Below the pieces are notes generated by a model. It searched no databases. It was given only the letters and a program-made list of their open reading frames with translations, and was not told the DNA's origin. The translations under genes were made by a program, and so were the position numbers. From the NCBI GenBank assembly GCA_046351215.1, contig JAXLYX010000017.1:62001-126000 (forward strand): a stretch of DNA of 64,000 nucleotides. Reading direction: 5' to 3'. The first letter of the stretch is position 1. The number at the start of each line of letters is the position of its first letter. This document shows, one piece after another, positions 16,670 through 28,354 of this stretch. The stretch is from JAXLYX01 sp046351215. GTDB taxonomy: Bacteria; Myxococcota_A; Polyangia; Polyangiales; Houyiibacteriaceae.

Positions 16670-18676
16670 ATGCAGAGAGCCCCGAGCCGCACCCTGCGGC
16701 ACCTGCCCCTCCTCCTCCCCCTCGTCGTCGCCGCCTGCGGCGGCAGCCACGCCGAGCCGCGCACGGCCGCGGACGTCGTCCGCGAGACGCCCCCGCCGCC
16801 CCCGCCCGTGGACACCTCGCCGGTGCCCCCGCCCTCGGGGCTGCTCGGCAAGGTCCGCGTCGGACGCCTCCATCCGATGCTCGCGCGCGTGGACGCCCTG
16901 CTCGGGTTCGGGGGCGCGATCGAGAATTCCGCGCCCGCCATGCTCGGCGAGATGCTCGACAGCCCGACGCTCGCCGGCCTCGTCGACGTCGAGGCCTCGG
17001 TGGACCTCGCCTTCGTGCACCTGCCCGACGAGGCCGAGGACGATGCCGAGCTCGCGTTCTCGTTCGCGAGCCCGGCCCCGGCCGAAGCGTGCCGTCGCCT
17101 CGAGCGCTCCGAGGACGTGCGTTGCGTCACGGGCGCGAACGGGGCGTTCGCCATCGAGCGCGGCTCCATGGGCACCGCGACCGGCAGCGGACGCATGCGC
17201 TGCGCCCTCTTCCCGACCGCCGATGCGAACGCGGGACGCCTCGTCTGCAGCGAGCGCTCGGAAGCCCTCGGCGCCGTGGGCCCCTTCCTCTCGCGCACCC
17301 TCGCGCGGGTGCCCGCCGACGACTACGTGATCGACGCCGAGGCGGCGGTGGCCGAGATCCGCGCCCGCTACGGCGCCCGGATGCACGAGCAGATCGAGGA
17401 GGCGCGGGCGCAGATGACCCGTCAGGTCCAGGAGGCCCAGAGCGGCCCCGTCGCCCGCCCCGAGGTGAAGGAGGCGATCCTCCGCATCGGCAACGAGCTC
17501 CTCGACAACGCCAACACGGTCGTCGACGAGGCCGATCGCTACGGCCTGCGCATCCAGGTCGACGAGGATCGCGTCCACCTCGCGTACGGCGGTCACATCG
17601 CGAATCCCACGGGCACGCTCGTCCGCGCGTACCGCGACTCGCTCCGTCCGACCTCGAGCGTCCCGGCCGAGCTCTACGCCCACCTCCCCGCGAACGCCCT
17701 CGTCTACGCGGGGGCGGCCTCGGACGCCCGTCCGTTCCAGGCCTTCGTCGACTCGCTCGTCGAGCTCGGCCATCGCCTCCTCGCGGCGTCGGGAGCGCTC
17801 CCGGCCGCCGACGTCGAGGCCCTCCGCACGGCGCTCGCGAACGCGCTCCGGCTCCGCGAGTCGGCGGGCGTCGGCTCGGCCGCCTACGACTCGCGAGGCG
17901 CGATGGTCGTGGTCGGCGTGACCCGCCTCCCCGACGAGAACGCGGCCCTCGAGGTGGTCGGTGCCCTGAAGACGCTCGTCACGACGCTGCGTCGCCCGGC
18001 GATCAAGCGCGCGCTCGATCAGCTCCTCGCCGAGGCGAACGCGGCGCATCCGCTGCACGTCGCCGACTTCCGCGACATGCCGACGCGCGGTCTGCCGCGC
18101 GGCTCGTTCGGCCTGCGCACGCCCACCCTCGACGCGCTCGTGCAGGGGCTCGGCCTCGATCGCAACGTCGCGGAAGCGGCGGCCGTCGCGACGGCCGAGG
18201 TCGCGGCGACGCCCCCGGCGCACCGCGGGCGGCCCGCCCCCGCGCCCGTCGCGGAGGTCCTCTACGTCCCCCAGGGACGTGACGTGTACATGATCGCGTC
18301 CCGGGACGCGCGCGCGGCCTTCCAGGCGGCGCTCGCAAGCACCACCGCCCCGATCGATCCCGGCACCTTCGCCTCGGACGAGGCGGTGATGGCCATCGCC
18401 GTCTTCCCCGGCAACTACCGCGTGCAGACGGGAGAGGGCACGAGCGCCTCGCTCGGGAGCCAGCTCGGCAGCGACGTGGCGAACGCTCGCGTCGACCTCC
18501 GGTTGCTCGGTGTCGACCCCGCGGGCGGTGCGCGCTTCGAGATGGAGATGGTCCTCGACCGCGCCTCGCTCTCCGCCGTGAAGGCGGTCGTCACGACGAT
18601 GATGGCGGCCTTCGCCTCGGCGGCCGAGGCCCCCGTCGAGGAGCCCGGCACGAGCGAGGAGAGCGGACAGGACTGA
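16670..18676 (+). CDS. large lipoprotein of unknown function
   Basis: 668 residues. ATG 16670 starts a classic lipoprotein signal (MQRAPSRTLRHLPLLLPLVVAAC; Cys23 followed by GG), then a Pro-rich tether (PPPPPPVDTSPVPPPSG) suited to spanning from the membrane. The long mature domain is Ala/Arg-rich with alternating helices and strands and no recognised motif; segments such as LPANALVYAGAASDARPFQAFVDSL and GSFGLRTPTLDALVQGLGLD recall myxobacterial lipoproteins of unknown role. The frame continues upstream through the kinase gene, but only as a shadow. Converges on the condensation-fold gene. Confidence 0.8.
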   Translation: MQRAPSRTLRHLPLLLPLVVAACGGSHAEPRTAADVVRETPPPPPPVDTSPVPPPSGLLGKVRVGRLHPMLARVDALLGFGGAIENSAPAMLGEMLDSPTLAGLVDVEASVDLAFVHLPDEAEDDAELAFSFASPAPAEACRRLERSEDVRCVTGANGAFAIERGSMGTATGSGRMRCALFPTADANAGRLVCSERSEALGAVGPFLSRTLARVPADDYVIDAEAAVAEIRARYGARMHEQIEEARAQMTRQVQEAQSGPVARPEVKEAILRIGNELLDNANTVVDEADRYGLRIQVDEDRVHLAYGGHIANPTGTLVRAYRDSLRPTSSVPAELYAHLPANALVYAGAASDARPFQAFVDSLVELGHRLLAASGALPAADVEALRTALANALRLRESAGVGSAAYDSRGAMVVVGVTRLPDENAALEVVGALKTLVTTLRRPAIKRALDQLLAEANAAHPLHVADFRDMPTRGLPRGSFGLRTPTLDALVQGLGLDRNVAEAAAVATAEVAATPPAHRGRPAPAPVAEVLYVPQGRDVYMIASRDARAAFQAALASTTAPIDPGTFASDEAVMAIAVFPGNYRVQTGEGTSASLGSQLGSDVANARVDLRLLGVDPAGGARFEMEMVLDRASLSAVKAVVTTMMAAFASAAEAPVEEPGTSEESGQD

Positions 18677-18689
18677 GCTCGAGCCCGCG

Positions 18690-20111
18690 TCAGCCGAGCG
18701 CACGCTCGAGGTGGACGCGGGCCCGCTCGATCACGTAGTCGACGTCGGCCGGAGAGAAGGCCGGCGTCGGCGCCATCACGGCGAGGCGCGTGCGCTCGGC
18801 GGAACGCGTCGTCACGACGTACGGCATCGAGTGGGCGCGGCAGTTGGCGAGCGCACCCACCGACCGGACCTCGAAGCTGCCGAGCCGTCCGGGCACGGGG
18901 AAGCCGGCCGCGTCCGTGAACACGAAGGAGCCCAGGCTGCGCTCCGGGGCGAGTCGCGGGATCACCATCCCGAGGCCCGCGGCGAGCGACGTCAGGAAGT
19001 GACGATCCGTCCCGTTCGCGAGGAGCTCCTTGAGCTCGGCGCGGAGGGCACGCGCGAGTCGGAAGATCAGCGCGGGATCCCCTCCCTCGAGCTCCTCCGC
19101 CGACACGAGGACGTGGGGATCGACGGTCGAGATGTGCACGCCGAGATCGCCGTGCGACACCGGCTTCCGATACCGGCCGCGGAGGTCGACGCTGACGTGG
19201 GGCATGACGTGGTAGGTCGGCCTGCGCTCCCCGAAGCGATGCTCCCGCTCGGCCATCGCGATCGCGACGGCGGAAACGAAGGCGGTCGCCGTCGAGCAGC
19301 GCTCGCGCCGCGCACGCTGCTCGAGCGCGAGCCGGAAGGCCTCGTCGAGATCGCGGTAGGCCACGTAGGTCTCGGCCGTGTGGAAGCGCTCGCCATGGCG
19401 GCGCGGGAGCCGGACGTGGGGATAGTCCCGGTCCCGCTCCGCGACGGCCGCCATCTGCCGCGCGAGGCGCACGAGGCCACGCGCTCGCCCTCCGACCCGA
19501 TCGGCGGACATCGTCACGACCGTGGGGACGAAGCGCTCGGGCTCGGAAGGCGTCGCTCCGGCCGCGAGGCTCTCGGGATGGATCAGGCCTAGGATCTCCC
19601 GGCCGAGCGCGACGAGGGAGGCCCCGTCGCCGACGATGTGCTCGAGCACGAGGAGGAGGTCGGCGCGGCGCGGATCGCTCCGGTGCTTGAGCACGTGCAG
19701 GGAGACGAGCGGCTCGCCCTCGACGAGGGGCTTCGCCTCGAGCTCCGCCCAGAGCGACCTCCAACCCTCGTCGTCGTCGGTCGTGCGCACGGAGACCGGC
19801 GAGAGCTTGCGACACGGTCCGAGGGCGAGGCCGAGGAACGTCCTGCGTACCGAGCGACGCAAGAGGCGGTGGCGCCGTCGGAGCGCGACGAGGGCTCGCG
19901 CGAGGGATTCCTCGTCGAGCTCGGGGCCCTCGATCCGGGCGAGCGCCGCGATGCGGCCGTAGCCCTGCATCGACATCGACGCGCGGGCGAGCCCCGACTC
20001 CATGCTGTCGAGCAAGAGGAGGTGCTCCTCGCGAGCGCTCTCGCGCAGGCGTGGAGAGACGAAACCGAGTCGAGACGCCGCGGCGTCGATCGTGCGAAGT
20101 GCGATGCTCAT
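18690..20111 (-). CDS. condensation-fold acyltransferase-like protein (CoA-dependent family)
   Basis: 473 residues. The HxxxDG active-site motif appears as LEHIVGDGASL, with the matching C-terminal DFG-type region replaced by segments such as FVFTDAAGFPVPG and SVDLRGRYRKPVSHGDLGVHIS (the 'DFGWG/structural' half). This places it with condensation domains, wax-ester synthases and PapA-type acyltransferases, which join acyl groups to alcohols or amines. It is a single domain with no carrier or adenylation domain, so ester or amide transfer from a CoA or carrier partner is more likely than NRPS work. ATG 20111 has a run of G (ggggggag) 6 bp upstream as Shine-Dalgarno; the frame upstream to 20216 is not needed. 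Confidence 0.78.
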   Translation of the reverse strand: MSIALRTIDAAASRLGFVSPRLRESAREEHLLLLDSMESGLARASMSMQGYGRIAALARIEGPELDEESLARALVALRRRHRLLRRSVRRTFLGLALGPCRKLSPVSVRTTDDDEGWRSLWAELEAKPLVEGEPLVSLHVLKHRSDPRRADLLLVLEHIVGDGASLVALGREILGLIHPESLAAGATPSEPERFVPTVVTMSADRVGGRARGLVRLARQMAAVAERDRDYPHVRLPRRHGERFHTAETYVAYRDLDEAFRLALEQRARRERCSTATAFVSAVAIAMAEREHRFGERRPTYHVMPHVSVDLRGRYRKPVSHGDLGVHISTVDPHVLVSAEELEGGDPALIFRLARALRAELKELLANGTDRHFLTSLAAGLGMVIPRLAPERSLGSFVFTDAAGFPVPGRLGSFEVRSVGALANCRAHSMPYVVTTRSAERTRLAVMAPTPAFSPADVDYVIERARVHLERALG

Positions 20112-20243
20112 CCATGCTCCCCCCCCGGAGAGCCCTCGGAACGTGGCATGCACGCGACACGGCGTCACGTGGATCCGACGCGCACGCGCATCGTGACGCG
20201 CCTCGAAATCGAGCACGATCCGTCGTCACGAAGGGCGGGACGC

Positions 20244-21356
20244 TCAGTGCCGACGACGTCCGAGCAGGCCGCGATCGAACGACGTGGGATCGAGCGGGAC
20301 CTCGCCCGCGTCCGCGCCGCTCGCCTTCTGCTGGAAGGCCTCGAGCTCCTGCGCGAGCAGATCCGCGAGACCGATCGGCTCGATCTCGACGGGCTTGACC
20401 TTCGCCTTCATCGCGAGATGGAGCTTCACGAGGAGCGCGACGTCGGCCGCACCGCAGTCGGGCGCGAGCCAGTCGACGAGCGCGGTCAGCGCCTCGGCGA
20501 TGTCGTGCCCCGAGCGGTAGCGCTGATCCGGATCCGGATGGAGGATCGCGCGCACCACCTGATCGACCTCCTCCGGGACGCCGGGGTTGAGCGCGGGGAG
20601 GTACGGCACCTCGCAGGCGAGCACTTTCTTCAGGGTCTCGCGCTCGTCCGGGCCGTGGAAGAGCCGGCGCCCCGCGAGCATCTCCCAGAGGACGATGCCG
20701 AGGGCGAAGAGATCGACGCGGTGGTCGTGCCGCTCCTGCCGCAGGATCTCGGGCGCGAAATAGCCGAACTTGCCTCCGACCATCCCGTCTTCCCGCTGCG
20801 TCTCGTTCACCGACGCATCGGCGAGACCGAAATCCGTGAGCTTCACGGAGCCGTCCTTCCCGAGCAGCAGGTTGTGGGGCGAGACGTCGCGATGGATGAT
20901 CCCGAGCGGCGTGCCGTCCGCCTCGGTCGCTTCGTGGGCGTAGCCGAGGCCCCGAGCCAGCTCGCGTCCGACGTGCAGGGCCACGGGGACCGGCATCGGC
21001 CGCTGCCTCTCGTGCGCGGGGTCGAGCAGGCCCTTCAGGGTGTCCCCGAGCACGAGCTCCATGATCATGATGTACGTGCCGCCGACGTCGCGCGCGTCGT
21101 ACACGCGCACGATGTTCGGGTGGTCGAGGAGCATGCCGAGGCGCGCCTCGTCCTCGAACATCTTCAGGAACATCGCGTCGCCCATCTGCGGGAGGACGCG
21201 CTTGATCGCGACGGGGACGACCTCGCCCCCCTCGAGCACGGCCTCGCCCGACCAGACCTCGGCCATGCCGCCGACCGCCAGCCGCGCGACCGGGCGGTAG
21301 CGCGTGGACGGCGAGCGCAGACGGCGGTGGACGCGCTCGTGGGGGCCGGAGCTCAT
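20244..21356 (-). CDS. Hanks-type serine/threonine protein kinase, cytosolic
   Basis: 370 residues. Full catalytic set: glycine-rich LAVGGMAEVWSG, Lys52 in VAIKRVLP, Glu in FEDEARLG, catalytic HRDVSPHN (Asp157), DFGLAD (Asp175), activation-segment GKFGYFAPE, and DHRVDLFALGIVLWEML. No transmembrane span or sensor domain follows; the last ~100 residues are a helical tail (PVEIEPIGLADLLAQELEAFQQKAS). Myxobacterial genomes carry dozens of such kinases. I chose ATG 21356 (MSSGPHERV); the frame opens 7 codons earlier. It is separated from the next minus-strand gene (condensation-fold) by 132 bp. Confidence 0.9.
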   Translation of the reverse strand: MSSGPHERVHRRLRSPSTRYRPVARLAVGGMAEVWSGEAVLEGGEVVPVAIKRVLPQMGDAMFLKMFEDEARLGMLLDHPNIVRVYDARDVGGTYIMIMELVLGDTLKGLLDPAHERQRPMPVPVALHVGRELARGLGYAHEATEADGTPLGIIHRDVSPHNLLLGKDGSVKLTDFGLADASVNETQREDGMVGGKFGYFAPEILRQERHDHRVDLFALGIVLWEMLAGRRLFHGPDERETLKKVLACEVPYLPALNPGVPEEVDQVVRAILHPDPDQRYRSGHDIAEALTALVDWLAPDCGAADVALLVKLHLAMKAKVKPVEIEPIGLADLLAQELEAFQQKASGADAGEVPLDPTSFDRGLLGRRRH

Positions 21357-21419
21357 GCGCGAAGCCTCCCAAACCATGGGATCCCCGTCAATCGCACCTC
21401 CCCATCCGTCGGCGCCGCC

Positions 21420-21773
21420 TCACGAGGCCGGGATCCGCACGATCAGGTCGCCGCCGTCGACGTGGACGTCGAGGGGCGAGAGGCGCTGCCCCACGCAGGG
21501 GCCGAAGACGCACTCGCCGGTCGTGGGGGCGAAGAGGGCGCCGTGGTTGCGACAGAAGACGTGGTCCAGATCCGCCGCGTAGAAGTCGCCGAACCCGAGG
21601 TCGAGGTCGACGTTCCAGTGCGGGCAGGAGTTCCGGTAGGCGTAGAAGGCCTCGCCGAGGCGGAGCACGAAGCCGAGCGAGGTCCTTCCGTCCTCCTCGA
21701 ACGAGAACCCGCGGGAGTCGCCGTGGGCGAGCGCGGCCAGGCCGGCGAGCCTCGCTTCCGCGGAGCCGCTCAC
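21420..21773 (-). CDS. Rieske-type [2Fe-2S] ferredoxin
   Basis: 117 residues, one Rieske domain with intact ligands: Cys50-x-His52 in CPHWNVDLD and Cys74-x-x-His77 in FCRNHGALF, followed by GECVFGPCVGQRLSPLDVHV. An extra Cys pair is present near the second loop (ECVFGPC). It probably transfers electrons to an oxygenase or reductase not visible here. Its GTG start (21773) overlaps the stop of the upstream DNA methyltransferase gene in GTGA, an odd partnership: Rieske ferredoxins are normally linked to oxygenases or nitrite reductase. Confidence 0.88.
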   Translation of the reverse strand: MSGSAEARLAGLAALAHGDSRGFSFEEDGRTSLGFVLRLGEAFYAYRNSCPHWNVDLDLGFGDFYAADLDHVFCRNHGALFAPTTGECVFGPCVGQRLSPLDVHVDGGDLIVRIPAS

Positions 21774-23638
21774 GCGCCGGCCCCGAAGGCGTCGACGTAG
21801 GCGCGCTCGGCACGCTCGAGGGCCGCGGGGAGCGCGTCCGGGGCGCTCGAGACGTTCCAGTGCCCGACGACGGTCGACGCGGCCCCCGCGGGCGCGAGGA
21901 AGGCCGAAGCGAGCGCCGCTCCCGCGTCCACGAGGCGCGCGAACCCGGCCGCGTCGGGCGGGAGCGGAATCGAGGGGTAGTCGAGCCGGAGGGCGACGTC
22001 GCGCGACGCGCGGAACGTCGACGACGCGAGGATCGCGAGCACGTAGTGCGCGAACGCGACGGAATCGACCTCCGCGCCGGCGCGCTCCGAGACCTTCGCC
22101 GCGACCGCCGCATCGAGGTTCGGCGTACCGTCGGGGCCGTGCGAGGGGAACGCGCGCGTCCGCGCGGACGAGCGGTTCGAGAGGAAGCAGTTGTCGGGGA
22201 CATGGCGGACCGCCCCGAAGTGCGTCCACGCCCTCTCGCCCCGATCCTTGCGGACGGAGACGAGCGCGAAGGGCGAATGGCCCATGGCCTCGAGCAGGTC
22301 GGGACGCGGACGGTGGCAGAAGGGCGCGACGGGCGAGAACACGCGCTCGTCGAAGGGGCGATAGGCGATCGGGCGGCAGGCGAGGCCGAGCGTCCCGTCG
22401 GGATCCGCCGCGAGCGCCTTCGCGATGGCCTCGCGCGCCGCGGCCGGGTCGTAGTGGCCGGAGCCCTCGAGCGCCGACGCGAGCTCGGGCACATCCGTCC
22501 TCCCGTCCACGAAGGCCCGGAGCCGCGCGAGGAGCACGGGCGCCGACTCGGCGATCACCGCCTTGTCGCGGTTCGTCTGCACGCCCTCGCGATGGAAGGG
22601 CATCGCCTCGTGGAGCCCGATCTCGTCCGCGGAGCGGCGCGCGGGGACGGCCCCCGGCCGGAACACGAAGCCCGACGCGTGGGGAGGGAGCACCTCGAAT
22701 TCGAGCTCCTCCTGGAGCTTCTCGAGCTTCTCGTCGCGCGTGCCCCGCAGGCGCGCGTAGCGCACGAGACCGCCCTCGACGAGCTCTCCGTGCTTCGCCG
22801 GCCGCACGGCCGTCGCGATCGACACGGCGGGACGCACGCCGAAGACGTTGTCGTCGCGCTCGGTCCCCCGGGCGAGCAGGGCGCTGCCGCCGAGATCGAC
22901 GACGTCGATCGCGGCGAACCACCGGGCGAGCGCGGCGCGCATCCCGCGATGGACGGGGCCGTCGAGCCAGGAGGCGTTGGTCACGAGCGAGAGCACGCCT
23001 CCGCCGGGGGACCTGCGGATCGCTTCGGCCGACCAGCGGAAGAAGCGGACGTAGTCGTCCGAGAGGACGCCGATCTTCCGCTCCGCGAGCCGCTCGCCCG
23101 TCGGGTCGCGACGGAAGTCCTCGAGCAGGGCCTCGGAGGCCACGGCGCCTCGGTTCTGGGACTTCGAGGCCCAGGGGGGATTGCCGAGCACGACGAGGAC
23201 CTTCGCGCGACCGCCGAGCACGCGCGCCGGATCGACCGAGAGCGTGTCCTGCCCCCGGAGCTCGAGCGACCAGCCGGCCTGTCCGAACGCGGGGCGCAGC
23301 GCCTCGTCCGCCCGCGCGATCGCCGCCACGTCGAGGTCCCAGCCTCCGACGTACCCCGGCTGGGTCTTCCGATCGCCCGCGATCGCGAAGCAAGCCGCGA
23401 GGAACGCGCCGGGCCCGCAGGCGGGATCGAGGATGCCGACCTTCGGGTCGGCGAGGCCCCCGCGCAGCCCGAGACGCTCCTTCAGCATCCGATCGACCGA
23501 CGCCGCCATCGAGCGCGCGAGGGCCGGAGGCGTGTGCACGATGCCGTGCGCCTTCTGGCGGGCCTTGTCGGCCTCGGCCTCCTCGTCTCGGTGCTCGCCG
23601 GCGAGCGAGACCGCCTCTTCGAGCTCGGTGAGTCGCAT
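21770..23638 (-). CDS. N6-adenine DNA methyltransferase with C-terminal specificity-like domain
   Basis: 622 residues. The catalytic domain is in gamma-type order: SAM motif I DPACGPGAF at 71-79 and catalytic motif IV NPPW at 153-156, preceded by the HTPPALARSMAASV helix that starts many type I/IIG/ISP methylases. The region beyond 420 (IAYRPFDERVFSP..) resembles the target-recognition domain of LlaBIII/type ISP or IIG enzymes. No nuclease or helicase domain is fused or adjacent, so it looks like an orphan or regulatory methylase. ATG 23638 avoids a Pro-rich extension. Divergent from the radical SAM gene. Confidence 0.85.
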   Translation of the reverse strand: MRLTELEEAVSLAGEHRDEEAEADKARQKAHGIVHTPPALARSMAASVDRMLKERLGLRGGLADPKVGILDPACGPGAFLAACFAIAGDRKTQPGYVGGWDLDVAAIARADEALRPAFGQAGWSLELRGQDTLSVDPARVLGGRAKVLVVLGNPPWASKSQNRGAVASEALLEDFRRDPTGERLAERKIGVLSDDYVRFFRWSAEAIRRSPGGGVLSLVTNASWLDGPVHRGMRAALARWFAAIDVVDLGGSALLARGTERDDNVFGVRPAVSIATAVRPAKHGELVEGGLVRYARLRGTRDEKLEKLQEELEFEVLPPHASGFVFRPGAVPARRSADEIGLHEAMPFHREGVQTNRDKAVIAESAPVLLARLRAFVDGRTDVPELASALEGSGHYDPAAAREAIAKALAADPDGTLGLACRPIAYRPFDERVFSPVAPFCHRPRPDLLEAMGHSPFALVSVRKDRGERAWTHFGAVRHVPDNCFLSNRSSARTRAFPSHGPDGTPNLDAAVAAKVSERAGAEVDSVAFAHYVLAILASSTFRASRDVALRLDYPSIPLPPDAAGFARLVDAGAALASAFLAPAGAASTVVGHWNVSSAPDALPAALERAERAYVDAFGAGA

Positions 23639-23753
23639 TCGGATGACCGGAAGGTTCCGGGGCCCGCATCCTGGATCGGAGACGGGCCGGGGGAAAGGGG
23701 GAGTGGCGAGCCCCGAACGGGGTGCGGCGCCATGCGACACCGGGACGTCCTGC

Positions 23754-23759
23754 TACCCT
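23754..23759 (+). promoter_or_regulatory. -10-like hexamer TACCCT, leaderless spacing
   Basis: TACCCT ends 8 bp before the ATG at 23768 of the radical SAM gene; no Shine-Dalgarno between. See the finding on leaderless starts. Confidence 0.35.
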
Positions 23760-23767
23760 ACCCCGCC

Positions 23768-26565
<2,798 letters not shown>

Positions 26566-26569
<4 letters not shown>

Positions 26570-27192
26570 GCAAGCCCCTCGATCTCTTCCGGAGCCTCGT
26601 CCGGAACGCAGCCGACCTCGCGACGTCGAGCGTCGAGAAGCTCGGTCCCGTGGCACGCGTGCGCGAGGCCCTCGACGACCTCGTCCACCAACGGATCCAC
26701 ATCAAGCAGGGACGGCTGACCACCGCGCTCGCGCACCTCCCGGGCGTCGAGTCCGCGCAGGTCAGCGCACGCAAGGGGAGCCTCTTCGTCGACGTGACGT
26801 ACGAGCGCGGCGATCACCTCCAGGCCGTGTTCACGCCGGAGTGGGTGCGCTTCGCGCCCCGCGGCGCGAAGGAGGTCGCCTTCCGCGTCGAGCCCGAGCA
26901 ACAGGCCGGCAGTCATCGCGTGATCGACATCGCCTCGGCGATCGGCGGGACGATCGCGCTCGCGATCTGGCCGATCGTGCGCGACGCCTCGCAGCGCGAC
27001 GTCTCGGGGGCCATCGTCGATCGCGACGGCCCGACCCGGCTCTGCGTCGACCTCCGCACGGTGCCCGCCGTGCGCGCCTTCGAGCAGCGCGGCCAGGCGG
27101 CGATGCTGCTCGAGGTCCTCGAGCTCGGTGCCCTCGAGGTCGTGCCCGGCTCGCTCGAGCTCACGCTCGTCATGCCGCGCCTCGCTCCCTGA
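26566..27192 (+). CDS. hypothetical protein coupled to the radical SAM gene
   Basis: 208 residues, no signal peptide. The N-terminus is helical (MSKPLDLFRSLVRNAADLATSSVEKL), followed by beta-rich segments (HLPGVESAQVSARKGSLFVDVTYERG, HLQAVFTPEWVRFAPRGAKEVAFRVEP) and a hydrophobic stretch (VIDIASAIGGTIALAIWPIV) that may be one buried or membrane helix. No family recognised. It starts by ATGA overlap with the radical SAM gene, so the two likely act together. Confidence 0.75.
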
Positions 27193-27205
27193 GCGCGAGC
27201 CTCCG

Positions 27206-28159
27206 TCAGTCGACGACGTAGAACTGCGCGTACCAGCGACGGAGCTCGCCGATCGGTCCATCGCCGTCGCAGAGCACCGGATGGTCCCGGTAGACCTTGT
27301 GCTCCCAGATCGCGACGTCCTGCGCGAAGCCCTTCTGGAGATCGTCGACGTAGGCGCGCCGGAAGCGCTCGCCCTTCTTCGGATCGCCAGGGTCCTGGAG
27401 CAGCACGCCGAAGCGCAGGTGCAGACGGTTCGGGGCGATCATCGTGTGCGCGTTCACGAGGCGCGCCGACAGGCCGCGGCTCTCGAACTCCGTCACCTGG
27501 TAGCCGGGACCGTGGTAGGTCGCGACGAGGCGATAGGAATCGCCGGCGTACTTGTTCTCGGACGAGCCGAGCCCCTCCGCCCGCTGGATCGCGAGATGCC
27601 CGGGGAAGGCGTTCTCGAAGCGCTTCGGATCGGTCTGGTGGACCGGGATGAAATGCCCGAAGTCGACCACGTTCTCGACGATCTCGCGGGGATGCGTCGC
27701 GATCTCGAGGCAGCGCACCTCCCAGTCGAGCCATCCGGGCTTCCCGTGCTCGACGACGGGGGGAATCGCGAAGGACGGCTTCCCGCCCGTCGGGTGGTAC
27801 CAGGCGAAGACGAAGCCGTGCGAGGCATGCGTCGGGAGGCCCCGGAGGCGTGGCTCCCAGCCGCCGAGCGCCGGCGCACCGAGCCCTTCTCCATCGAAGC
27901 GGACCCGGCTCCGCGGGCACTGCACGCCCCCCGGGACTCCGTCCTCGGGCTCGAAGCGGAAGCCGCAGCACGGGCACCGGCCGGAGGCGACGCGCGCCGT
28001 GCCGTCCTCGGCGCGGAAGGCGACGAGATCCATGCCGAAGTAGGACATCGGCAGGACGCGTCCCGGCTCGAGCTCGTGCTCGAGGGCGACGACGAACCAT
28101 CCCCAGGGATAGGTCGAACGTCGTCCCGCCGGGGCGTGGGCGGGGAGGAGCGTTTCCAT
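27206..28159 (-). CDS. KshA/DAF-36-like Rieske oxygenase with altered cluster ligands
   Basis: 317 residues. The catalytic domain keeps the mononuclear-iron triad of KshA/DAF-36-type oxygenases: Asn163, Asp166, His169 and His174 in ENVVDFGHFIPVH, plus Asp281 in DVAIWEHK. Unlike the family, the Rieske site has lost both histidines: the first loop is Cys62-Pro-Cys64-Cys65 instead of CxH, and the second is Cys81-Pro-Arg-Ser84 instead of CxxH. All-Cys binding, a rubredoxin-like or zinc site, or loss of the cluster are possible. Start ATG 28159; the frame is open further upstream. Steroid-like substrates are known for the family, but the substrate here is unknown. Confidence 0.82.
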   Translation of the reverse strand: METLLPAHAPAGRRSTYPWGWFVVALEHELEPGRVLPMSYFGMDLVAFRAEDGTARVASGRCPCCGFRFEPEDGVPGGVQCPRSRVRFDGEGLGAPALGGWEPRLRGLPTHASHGFVFAWYHPTGGKPSFAIPPVVEHGKPGWLDWEVRCLEIATHPREIVENVVDFGHFIPVHQTDPKRFENAFPGHLAIQRAEGLGSSENKYAGDSYRLVATYHGPGYQVTEFESRGLSARLVNAHTMIAPNRLHLRFGVLLQDPGDPKKGERFRRAYVDDLQKGFAQDVAIWEHKVYRDHPVLCDGDGPIGELRRWYAQFYVVD

Positions 28160-28354
28160 GGGCGTCCGGGATCGGTAGCAGCCCCGGCGCGGCGGGTCAC
28201 GTGTCGCTCGGGGGTCCGGCAGAGGACGGCACGACATCGGTGTCATGCCCACGTTCGCGGATGGAAAACGACACGGGCCCACATCAAACGAGCGTGTCCC
28301 CGCGACCCACGTGCCTGATTCGACCCTTCCCTTCCTTCTTCCGAGGCCGCCCCG

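Noticed and set aside
21770..23638. A restriction-modification system around the methyltransferase.
   Set aside because: No nuclease or helicase motif in the protein and no restriction gene within the visible neighbourhood.
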